Program-made: the position numbers and the translations under genes
Notes under the pieces: model-generated
What the model saw: the letters and a program-made list of their open reading frames with translations, nothing else
Told to the model about the DNA's origin: nothing
Database searches by the model: none
Origin: Candidatus Odyssella thessalonicensis
GTDB taxonomy: Bacteria > Pseudomonadota > Alphaproteobacteria > Bin65
Direction of reading: 5' to 3'
Assembly: GCA_005240015.1 (NCBI GenBank)
Contig: SBBV01000366.1
Location: forward strand, 1 to 7,036
DNA length: 7,036 nucleotides
In this document: in pieces, positions 1 to 7,036 of the stretch
How the letters are laid out: each line of letters starts with the position of its first letter
Numbering within the stretch: the stretch's first letter is position 1

Positions 1-1
1 G

Positions 2-1012
2 CCCGATCTCGAGGCGGCGCTGAAGCGCCTCTCCGAGGGCAACCCCGATTTGAAGCCGACCGATGGCGGCCGCAAGGCCGAGAAAGGCGACGTGCTGGTG
101 ATCGACTTCGCCGGCACGATCGGCGGCACGGCCTTTCCGGGCGGCAGCGCCGAGGGCCACCATCTCCGGCTCGGCACCGGCAGCTTCATCCCCGGCTTCG
201 AAGACCAGCTCGTGGGCGCCGCGGCGGGTGAGAAGCGCGACGTGAAGGTGACGTTTCCGGCCGACTATGCGGCCAAGAACCTTGCCGGCAAGGAAGCCCT
301 GTTCGCGGTGACCGTGAAGGAGATCAAGCAGGCGGTGCCGGCCGAGCTCAACGATGCGTTCGCCGAACGCGTCGGCGCCAAGGACCTGGCCGACCTCAAA
401 ACCCAGATCAAGAAGCAGATCGAGGGCGAATACGCCTCGCTCGCGCGCATGCGCCTGAAGCGCCAGCTGCTCGACAAGCTCGCCGAGGGCCACGGCTTCG
501 CCGTGCCCGAGGGCATGGTCGAGGCCGAGTTCAACCTGATCTGGCGCGAGGTCGAGGAGCAGAAGAAGCAGGGCCAGCTCGACGAGGCCGACAAGGCCAA
601 GACCGAGGACGAATTGAAGGCCGACTACCGCAAGATCGCGGTGCGCCGCGTTCGCCTGGGTCTGCTGCTGGCCGAGGTCGGCAAGCGCAACAAGATCGAG
701 GTGTCGCGCGAAGAGCTCGGCCAGGCCATCGTGCGCGAGGCCCAGCGCTTCCCCGGCCAGGAGCGGAAGGTCATCGACTACTACCAGCAGAACCAGGACG
801 CGCTCGCCCAGCTGCGCGCGCCGCTCTACGAGGACAAGGTCGTCGACTACATCCTGGCCCTTGCCAAGGTGAGCGAGAAGCCGGTCAGCCCCAAGGAACT
901 GACGGCGCTGGCCGAGGCCGAGGCGGCCGCCGGGGCCAAGGGCGGCGCCGACGAGGGCGCCGAGGAGGAGGGCGAACGGAAAAGGAAAAAGGCCTCTGAA
1001 AAGAAGAAATAG
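2..1012 (+). CDS. tig: Trigger factor, 3' part (N-terminus cut off by window start)
   Basis: Trigger factor is a ribosome-associated chaperone with peptidyl-prolyl isomerase activity that receives nascent chains at the exit tunnel. The open frame runs in from the left edge, so the apparent TTG at 50 is internal. The 336 visible codons compare with roughly 430-490 residues for the family. The N-terminal ribosome-binding domain is mostly outside the window. Visible first is the FKBP-type isomerase domain, with [10 protein letters not shown], the hallmark [15 protein letters not shown] and the VTFPADY strand (about 95-330). The helical C-terminal chaperone domain follows (about 335-890), including the [21 protein letters not shown] helix. 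The gene ends in a low-complexity Ala/Glu/Lys/Arg tail closing in ASEKKK, as is common in alphaproteobacterial trigger factors. It lies 86 bp before clpP on the same strand, the usual arrangement. Identification is firm; only the missing start limits it. Confidence 0.97.
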   Translation, partial: PDLEAALKRLSEGNPDLKPTDGGRKAEKGDVLVIDFAGTIGGTAFPGGSAEGHHLRLGTGSFIPGFEDQLVGAAAGEKRDVKVTFPADYAAKNLAGKEALFAVTVKEIKQAVPAELNDAFAERVGAKDLADLKTQIKKQIEGEYASLARMRLKRQLLDKLAEGHGFAVPEGMVEAEFNLIWREVEEQKKQGQLDEADKAKTEDELKADYRKIAVRRVRLGLLLAEVGKRNKIEVSREELGQAIVREAQRFPGQERKVIDYYQQNQDALAQLRAPLYEDKVVDYILALAKVSEKPVSPKELTALAEAEAAAGAKGGADEGAEEEGERKRKKASEKKK

Positions 1013-1026
1013 CGGACCTATATGAT
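996..1026 (+). promoter_or_regulatory. Candidate clpP promoter overlapping the tig stop codon
   Basis: A -35-like CTGAAA (996-1001) is followed after 17 bp by TATATG (1019-1024), with TATGAT overlapping at 1021-1026. The same -10 area reads CCTATAT (1017-1023). That resembles the CYTATNT form I recall for alphaproteobacterial RpoH (heat-shock sigma) promoters, but the -35 lacks the expected TTG. It is placed to give clpP a transcript of its own, about 65 nt upstream of the start codon. This is pattern matching only. Confidence 0.3.
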
Positions 1027-1040
1027 CCTTCCAGCGGCCG

Positions 1041-1062
1041 GGCCGGCGACGCCGGTCGGCCC
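1041..1062 (+). other. GC-rich hairpin in the tig-clpP gap
   Basis: CCGGC (1043-1047) and GCCGG (1051-1055) pair around a GAC loop, and the flanking GGG (1040-1042) and CCC (1060-1062) can extend it with a bulge. No T-run follows, so it is not a standard intrinsic terminator. It could be leader structure or a weak attenuator before clpP, or chance in GC-rich DNA. Confidence 0.3.
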
Positions 1063-1098
1063 GCCGCAAGTCCTGCAACAGCCGGGGAATTCCGACCC

Positions 1099-1746
1099 AT
1101 GCGCGATCCTTATGCCGTCCACAGCCAGCTCATCCCGATGGTGGTCGAGCAGACCTCGCGCGGCGAGCGCGCGTTCGACATCTATTCGCGGCTCTTGAAG
1201 GAGCGCATCGTCTTCGTGACCGGGCCGGTCGAAGACCACATGGCCAGCCTCATCTGCGCCCAGCTCTTGTTCCTCGAGGCCGACAACCCCAACAAAGACA
1301 TCGCGATGTACATCAATTCCCCGGGCGGCGTGGTGACCTCGGGGTTGGCCGTCTACGACACCATGCAGTACATCCGCTGCGACGTTTCGACCGTGTGCAT
1401 CGGCCAGGCCGCCTCGATGGGCTCGATGCTGTTGGCTGCCGGCAAGAAGGGCAAGCGCTTCGCGCTGCCGAACGCGCGGATCATGGTCCACCAGCCCTCG
1501 GGCGGCTTCCAGGGCCAGGCCACCGACATCGAGATCCACGCCCGCGAGATCCTGGCCATCCGCTCGCGCTTGAACGAGATTTACGTCAAGCACACCGGCC
1601 AGTCGCTCAAGGCGATCGAGGACGCGATGGAGCGCGACAAGTTCCTCTCGCCGGCCGAGGCCAAGGCGTTCGGCATCATCGACGAGATCACCGTCAACCG
1701 GCCGGTTCCAGCCGGCTCCGAGGGCGCCCAGGCCGAGAAGAAATAG
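1099..1746 (+). CDS. clpP: ATP-dependent Clp protease proteolytic subunit ClpP
   Basis: ClpP is the serine peptidase of the Clp complex, a double heptameric barrel in the cytoplasm that degrades polypeptides threaded in by ClpX or ClpA. The 215-residue product has the usual length. The catalytic triad is complete: Ser106 in GQAASMGS, His131 in MVHQPSGG, and Asp180 in MERDKFL, with the same 25- and 49-residue spacings as the E. coli enzyme. The oxyanion-region INSPGG (72-77) and the handle-helix segment [14 protein letters not shown] are also present. The ATG at 1099 is chosen because [19 protein letters not shown] matches the conserved alphaproteobacterial N-terminus. A GGGGA (1084-1088) upstream is an acceptable ribosome site, though its spacing of about 10 nt is slightly long. 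It sits between tig and its partner clpX on the same strand. Nothing is missing or unusual. Confidence 0.98.
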   Translation: MRDPYAVHSQLIPMVVEQTSRGERAFDIYSRLLKERIVFVTGPVEDHMASLICAQLLFLEADNPNKDIAMYINSPGGVVTSGLAVYDTMQYIRCDVSTVCIGQAASMGSMLLAAGKKGKRFALPNARIMVHQPSGGFQGQATDIEIHAREILAIRSRLNEIYVKHTGQSLKAIEDAMERDKFLSPAEAKAFGIIDEITVNRPVPAGSEGAQAEKK

Positions 1747-1816
1747 GCGTTAACCGGTCGAGGCCGGTAACTACGAAAAGCCTTGCCGGCCCCCCGTCCC
1801 CGCCTAAGATAGCGGT

Positions 1817-1844
1817 TTGAAATCAAGATTTTGTTCACCATAAT
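1817..1844 (+). promoter_or_regulatory. Predicted clpX promoter in an AT-rich island
   Basis: TTGAAA (1817-1822), a 16-bp spacer and CATAAT (1839-1844) give five of six matches to each housekeeping sigma-70 hexamer. The stretch about 1810-1860 is clearly AT-rich in otherwise GC-rich DNA. The same bases also read as a heat-shock pattern: TTTGAAA (1816-1822), 13 bp, then CACCATAA (1836-1843), close to the E. coli sigma-32 consensus. Transcription would start near 1851, giving clpX a leader of about 80 nt. Which sigma factor acts cannot be decided from the sequence. Confidence 0.6.
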
Positions 1845-1866
1845 TTGCCAAGCTCAATTGGTTAGG

Positions 1867-1901
1867 CCGTCCGTTGTAATGGCGTCAGGGGTGGCGGACG
1901 G
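1867..1901 (+). other. Inverted repeat in the predicted clpX leader
   Basis: CCGTCCG (1867-1873) and CGGACGG (1895-1901) are perfect 7-bp inverted repeats around a 21-nt loop, extendable by two G-T pairs at the outside. They lie inside the predicted 5' leader of clpX. The hexamer GTTAGG also occurs twice, at 1861-1866 and 1901-1906, flanking the structure. No T-run follows, so it is not an intrinsic terminator. It could be an RNA structure or a protein-binding site, or have no role. Confidence 0.4.
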
Positions 1902-1931
1902 TTAGGGTTCAGTGGGCGTGATGGTGTGTCG

Positions 1932-3194
1932 ATGAGTAAGACAGGCGGAGAGGCGAAGAACACGCTCTACTGCTCGTTCTGCGGCAAGAGCCAGCACGAG
2001 GTGAGGAAGCTCATCGCCGGCCCGACCGTGTTCATCTGCGATGAATGCGTCGAGCTCTGCATGGACATCATCCGCGAGGAGAACAAGACCAACCTCGTGA
2101 AGTCGCGCGACGGCGTTCCCACCCCGCGCGAGATCCGCCAGGTCCTCGACGACTACGTGATCGGCCAGGAACACGCCAAGAAGGTCCTCTCGGTCGCCGT
2201 CCACAACCACTACAAGCGCATCGCCAACGGCGGCAAGGCCAACGGCGTCGAGCTGCAGAAATCCAACATCCTGCTCGTCGGCCCCACCGGGTCGGGCAAG
2301 ACGCTGCTGGCGCAAACCCTGGCGCGCATCATCGACGTGCCGTTCACGATGGCCGACGCCACGACGCTCACCGAGGCGGGCTATGTCGGCGAGGACGTCG
2401 AGAACATCATCCTGAAGCTGCTCCAGGCCGCCGACTACAACGTCGAGCGCGCGCAGCGCGGCATCGTCTACATCGACGAGGTCGACAAGATCAGCCGGAA
2501 GTCCGACAACCCCTCGATCACGCGCGACGTCTCGGGCGAGGGCGTGCAGCAGGCCCTGTTGAAGATCATGGAAGGCACCATCGCCTCGGTGCCGCCGCAG
2601 GGCGGGCGCAAGCATCCGCAGCAGGAGTTCCTGCAGGTCGACACGACCAACATCCTCTTCATCTGCGGCGGCGCCTTCTCGGGCCTCGAGAAGATCATCT
2701 CGGCGCGGGGGCGCGGCACCTCGATCGGCTTCGGCGCCGAAGTGCGCGCGCCCGACGAGCGCCGCGTCGGCGAAGTCCTGCGCGAGTGCGAGCCGGAGGA
2801 CCTGCTGAAGTTCGGGCTGATCCCCGAGTTCATCGGCCGCCTGCCGGTCGTGGCGACGCTCGAGGATCTCGACGAATCGGCGCTGATCCGCATCCTGACC
2901 GAGCCCAAGAACGCGCTGGTGAAGCAGTATCAGCGCCTGTTCGAGATGGAAGGGGTGAAGCTCGCCTTCACCAAGGACGCGCTCGAGGGCGTGGCCAGGA
3001 AGGCGATCGGCCGCAAGACGGGCGCGCGTGGCCTGCGCTCGATCCTCGAGGCCAACCTGCTCGACACCATGTTCGAGCTGCCGAGCCTCGAAGGCGTTTC
3101 CGAGGTCGCGATCAATCGCGAGGTGATCGAGGGTCGCGCCAAGCCGCTCTACATCTACGCGGATCGGCCGCGCGAGCGCGAAAGCACGGCCTAA
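1932..3194 (+). CDS. clpX: ATP-dependent Clp protease ATP-binding subunit ClpX
   Basis: ClpX is the hexameric AAA+ unfoldase that recognises tagged proteins and feeds them into ClpP. The ATG at 1932 gives 420 residues starting MSKTGG, as in alphaproteobacterial orthologues; a GTG two codons upstream (1926) is possible. The N-terminal zinc-binding domain has Cys14, Cys17, Cys36 and Cys39. The AAA+ module follows with Walker A GPTGSGKT (117-124), pore loop GYVG (150-153), Walker B IDE with Asp182/Glu183, and the RKH loop (226-228). The IGF tripeptide (265-267), which docks into ClpP, is intact, as are the PEFIGR arginine (303) and the sensor-2 motif GARGLR (364-369). No strong Shine-Dalgarno sequence precedes the start. 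It follows clpP by 185 bp containing a good promoter, so it can probably be transcribed apart from clpP. Confidence 0.98.
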   Translation: MSKTGGEAKNTLYCSFCGKSQHEVRKLIAGPTVFICDECVELCMDIIREENKTNLVKSRDGVPTPREIRQVLDDYVIGQEHAKKVLSVAVHNHYKRIANGGKANGVELQKSNILLVGPTGSGKTLLAQTLARIIDVPFTMADATTLTEAGYVGEDVENIILKLLQAADYNVERAQRGIVYIDEVDKISRKSDNPSITRDVSGEGVQQALLKIMEGTIASVPPQGGRKHPQQEFLQVDTTNILFICGGAFSGLEKIISARGRGTSIGFGAEVRAPDERRVGEVLRECEPEDLLKFGLIPEFIGRLPVVATLEDLDESALIRILTEPKNALVKQYQRLFEMEGVKLAFTKDALEGVARKAIGRKTGARGLRSILEANLLDTMFELPSLEGVSEVAINREVIEGRAKPLYIYADRPRERESTA

Positions 3195-3203
3195 TCCGTG
3201 CGC

Positions 3204-3223
3204 GGGGAGAGCCCATCCTCCCC
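3204..3223 (+). other. Short hairpin just after clpX
   Basis: GGGGAG (3204-3209) and CTCCCC (3218-3223) form a 6-bp stem with an 8-nt loop, ten bases after the clpX stop. No run of T follows, so at best it is a weak or Rho-assisted end, or an RNA 3' stabilising stem. Some read-through into lon is therefore plausible. Confidence 0.3.
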
Positions 3224-3241
3224 AAGCCCTAGCGGGCAGAC

Positions 3242-3270
3242 CTTGATTAGCGTGCCTCGCGTGGCCAAAT
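3242..3270 (+). promoter_or_regulatory. Candidate heat-shock-type promoter of lon
   Basis: CTTGATT (3242-3248), a 14-bp spacer and GGCCAAAT (3263-3270) partly match the sigma-32 pattern of CTTGAAA and CCCCATNT. The match to a housekeeping -10 at this place is poor. lon is a classic heat-shock gene in proteobacteria, which makes the reading sensible but does not prove it. The predicted leader would be about 75 nt and contains GGCGCC repeated at 3280-3285 and 3288-3293, which can fold into a small stem. Confidence 0.35.
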
Positions 3271-3351
3271 CTCGCGTGTGGCGCCGAGGCGCCGCGCTTC
3301 CGTGCCTAGCCTGCCGGTCGGCAAGGGATCGGCCAAGCCCAAGGTTCAGAG

Positions 3352-5757
<2,406 letters not shown>

Positions 5758-5781
5758 GACGGTACACATCGCCAGCGAAAC

Positions 5782-5815
5782 AAGGGGCGCATGAAAATGC
5801 GCCCCTTCCGTTTTT
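5782..5815 (+). terminator. Intrinsic terminator after lon
   Basis: AAGGGGCGCAT (5782-5792) and ATGCGCCCCTT (5797-5807) form a perfect 11-bp stem closed by a GAAA tetraloop, followed by CCGTTTTT (5808-5815). It starts 24 nt after the lon stop. Read on the - strand the same stem is followed by TTGTTTCG, a weaker T-tract, so it may also help end transcripts arriving from the opposing gene at 5901-6317. Confidence 0.93.
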
Positions 5816-5832
5816 CGGGCGGCGCCGGCGTC

Positions 5833-5851
5833 TTTCGCGCGAAATCATTTC
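5833..5851. other. Nested palindromes between lon and the HXXEE gene
   Basis: TTTCGCGCGAAA (5833-5844) is a perfect 12-bp palindrome, and its right end overlaps a second small one, GAAATCATTTC (5841-5851). It sits in the 85-bp stretch between the lon terminator and the stop codon of the - strand gene. Nothing in the sequence gives it a role; short GC-centred palindromes also arise by chance. Confidence 0.25.
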
Positions 5852-5900
5852 ACCGCTTGGCAACCTCTTGGGCGAGGTGCGGCGGGCCGTCGGGCATCGA

Positions 5901-6317
5901 TCAGCGCGAGCCGCGCATTCGGGGCATGTCGCGCCAGACCGAATAGAGCGCGAAAGCGATGAGCGGCGGAAACAGGATCGCCGTGATCAGCCCGGGATAG
6001 TAGCCGCCGCTCGAGATGGCTTTGTAGATATGGTGCGGCTCGGTGAGCGCAGCGGTGGCGCCAAGCCCGACCAGGAATGGCCCCGTGCGGGGGAAAAAGA
6101 GAAAAAGGTTGATGAGGGCGAGCATGCCCCAGAACAACAGCTGGAACACGATGAATCCGAATCCGGGCGTGTTCAGGCGCGAGATGTCGGCAAGCAGAAC
6201 CGTGCCGAGACGATCGATCGCGTAGAAACCGGTGAGGTACTCCTCGACCCAATGCACCACGAACAGCATGCTGAGGAGCAGGAACGAAACCTTCGATCGG
6301 CGAGAAAGCATGGCCAT
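5901..6317 (-). CDS. HXXEE-type integral membrane protein of unknown function
   Basis: The product is a small hydrophobic protein of about 138 residues with four probable membrane segments, at roughly residues 10-27, 53-75, 79-101 and 106-128 counted from the ATG at 6317. It shows the pattern of the HXXEE family: HWVEE (22-26) in the first segment, an Asn in the second (70), EPHH (93-96) after the third, and YYPGL (106-110) opening the fourth. The conserved His and Glu residues suggest a metal site or a membrane-embedded enzyme, but no function is established that I know of. The start is uncertain: ATG at 6317 or 6311, or GTG at 6374. I prefer 6317, since the extra 19 residues of the longer form read across the neighbouring PIN remnant. 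No good Shine-Dalgarno sequence precedes any of them. It is convergent with lon, and no operon partner is visible. Confidence 0.75.
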   Translation of the reverse strand: MAMLSRRSKVSFLLLSMLFVVHWVEEYLTGFYAIDRLGTVLLADISRLNTPGFGFIVFQLLFWGMLALINLFLFFPRTGPFLVGLGATAALTEPHHIYKAISSGGYYPGLITAILFPPLIAFALYSVWRDMPRMRGSR

Positions 6318-6349
6318 ATGGGGTTTCAGCCCGAAGACGGCAGCGGCGC

Positions 6350-6520
6350 CGATCAACCTGGCATGAAACCGCACGGCGAGTCGCCGGATTTGCGCGCGAC
6401 AAGAGCCAGGCGGTCGGCTCGCTCGTAAGGGACGCGGTCCTCGCCGCGGTCGTCCCCGCGCACGGCGCCACGATCCGCTCGACGGATCGCGACGTCTCGC
6501 GGTTCCGCAAGCTCAATTGG
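6350..6520 (+). pseudogene. Remnant of a VapC-like PIN-domain toxin (C-terminal piece)
   Basis: VapC toxins are PIN-domain ribonucleases paired with a VapB antitoxin. In the frame through 6395, codons at 6407-6520 read QAVGSLVRDAVLAA, then AHGATIRSTDRD, then VSRFRKLNW. This follows the usual VapC C-terminus, in which a G-N/S-L-V-x-DA-x-LAA helix leads to HGAT-x-x-STDRDF-x-RF-x-x-L-x-W. The conserved acidic residues, in RDAV and STDRD, are still there. The frame upstream (WHETARRVAGFARDKS) may also belong, as VapC proteins often have Trp/His followed by a helix here. The N-terminal two thirds, with the first catalytic Asp, and any antitoxin gene are absent: the upstream DNA is the HXXEE gene on the other strand. 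After the Trp the frame continues about 33 codons through unrelated sequence. I infer a decayed fragment, not an active toxin. Confidence 0.65.
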
Positions 6521-6589
6521 GCGCGAGAGACTCCGCCGAGCGCTTGCTTGGCGCCTGGCTCGCCGCGGGCTCAGACTCGAAACTTCGCC

Positions 6590-6630
6590 ATTCCTTCGCT
6601 AACCCGCGGACAGGCCGGTTAGCGTGGAAT
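6590..6630. repeat. Imperfect inverted repeat (13 bp of pairing)
   Basis: The core is a perfect 8-bp inverted repeat, CGCTAACC (6597-6604) and GGTTAGCG (6617-6624), around a 12-nt loop. Beyond a small internal loop (TT opposite T), ATTCC (6590-6594) and GGAAT (6626-6630) pair as well. No T-run follows on the + strand. It could be a dispersed intergenic repeat, an operator, or a transcript-end structure between the PIN remnant and the lipoprotein gene. Confidence 0.5.
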
Positions 6631-6731
6631 TCCCTCGCTTTTCGCGGGTCATCCTCCTGCTCCGGCCACGCCTTCGCATCCCGAACCATGGCAACCGGGA
6701 GAGGTTTGGTGCGTTGATCGGGACGACCTTT

Positions 6732-6737
6732 AGGAGG
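6732..6737 (+). promoter_or_regulatory. Strong Shine-Dalgarno sequence of the lipoprotein gene
   Basis: AGGAGG lies 8 nt before the ATG at 6746. It is the best ribosome site in the window and settles the start of the truncated gene that follows. Confidence 0.85.
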
Positions 6738-6745
6738 GTGCGGCG

Positions 6746-7036
6746 ATGCCCCGCCAATTGCCTGCGAGGATGTCCGGGCCGAGCACACTTTCGGCCCTTG
6801 TCGCCACTCTCTGGGCTGCACTGCTGGTTGCGGCCTGCGCCACGGCGCCGCCCGAGCGCGTGAGCTATGGCGAGAGCGAGAGTCGCGCGGCCGAAGTGCC
6901 GGGCATGCCCGGCCTCCGCTTCTGGGTCGATTCGCCCGATTCCTATCGGCGCTGGCGCGCGGCACGCGCCGGCGAGACGACGCCCTATACGCTCGCTCGC
7001 CAACGGCCCGAGGGACTGACGTGGCTGGCGCTCTCC
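6746..7036 (+). CDS. Probable lipoprotein, likely patatin-like phospholipase (5' part only)
   Basis: The frame is open from the ATG at 6746 to the window end, giving 97 residues with no stop. Arg-containing residues 1-12, a hydrophobic core (about 14-30) and the lipobox LVAAC with Cys31 form a lipoprotein signal peptide. Ala32 after the cysteine suggests sorting to the outer membrane. The mature part contains VPGMPGLRFWVDSPDSY (51-67) and ends LTWLALS. In secreted patatin-like proteins of alphaproteobacteria I recall a similar PGxPxxRFWxDxP segment shortly before LALSGGGxxGAF, where the Gly-rich motif and the GxSxG serine begin. The window stops exactly where that Gly run would start, so the catalytic residues cannot be checked. 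Lipoprotein is well supported; the phospholipase call is inference. No promoter is evident upstream. Confidence 0.7.
   Translation, partial: MPRQLPARMSGPSTLSALVATLWAALLVAACATAPPERVSYGESESRAAEVPGMPGLRFWVDSPDSYRRWRAARAGETTPYTLARQRPEGLTWLALS

Larger units (their letters stand above)
6521..6745. other. Gap of about 225 bp without a convincing gene
   Basis: Both strands have short open frames here, the largest contained one on the - strand from an ATG at 6689 to 6513 (58 codons). None has a good ribosome site or a recognisable protein pattern. The stretch holds the inverted repeat described separately and the Shine-Dalgarno sequence of the next gene. No tRNA-like fold or clear sigma-70 promoter is visible. 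Confidence 0.5.

Noticed and set aside
1753..1768. ACCGG/CCGGT stem just after clpP as a terminator
   Set aside because: Only 5 bp and no T-run.
1849..1861. 13-mer CAAGCTCAATTGG repeated at 6508-6520
   Set aside because: One shared 13-mer in a 7-kb window is near chance expectation, and the flanks do not match; not evidence of a repeat or attachment site.
2045..3232. 395-codon + strand frame overlapping clpX
   Set aside because: Arg/Ala/Gly-rich shifted-frame translation of clpX with no domain pattern.
5845..6516. 223-codon - strand frame overlapping the HXXEE gene
   Set aside because: Shifted frame of the HXXEE gene with no hydrophobic pattern of its own.
6513..6689. 58-codon - strand frame starting MVRDAKAWPEQEDD
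   Set aside because: No Shine-Dalgarno sequence and no family I recognise; it also spans the inverted repeat. Possible but unsupported.

Overview
The window looks like chromosomal DNA from a GC-rich alphaproteobacterium. The organism call rests on the protein sequences: ClpP, ClpX and Lon all read like alphaproteobacterial orthologues, and the order tig-clpP-clpX-lon is the one usual in that class. I cannot place it more finely from sequence alone.

Positions 2-5757 hold a proteostasis cluster on the + strand. It runs from the 3' part of tig (trigger factor, cut by the window start) through clpP, clpX and lon. Gaps between the genes are 86, 185 and 157 bp, and each holds promoter-like or hairpin sequence, so the genes may be transcribed partly independently. 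ClpP and ClpX form one protease, Lon is a second ATP-dependent protease, and trigger factor folds nascent chains at the ribosome. All visible catalytic and nucleotide-binding residues are intact. A near-ideal intrinsic terminator (5782-5815, 11-bp stem with GAAA loop) closes the cluster.

Positions 5816-7036 are accessory in character. A short integral membrane protein of the HXXEE type lies on the - strand (5901-6317). Beside it on the + strand is a decayed C-terminal piece of a VapC-like PIN-domain toxin (about 6350-6520). Next comes about 225 bp with no convincing gene, containing an imperfect inverted repeat (6590-6630). Last is the start of a lipoprotein gene (6746 to the window end) with a strong Shine-Dalgarno sequence and lipobox, whose N-terminal pattern resembles secreted patatin-like phospholipases. 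Many alphaproteobacteria carry hupB directly after lon, and it is not seen here.

I see no clear evidence of an undescribed multi-gene system. The least ordinary items are the PIN remnant abutting the HXXEE gene, the inverted repeat after it, and the AT-rich promoter island and structured leader of clpX.
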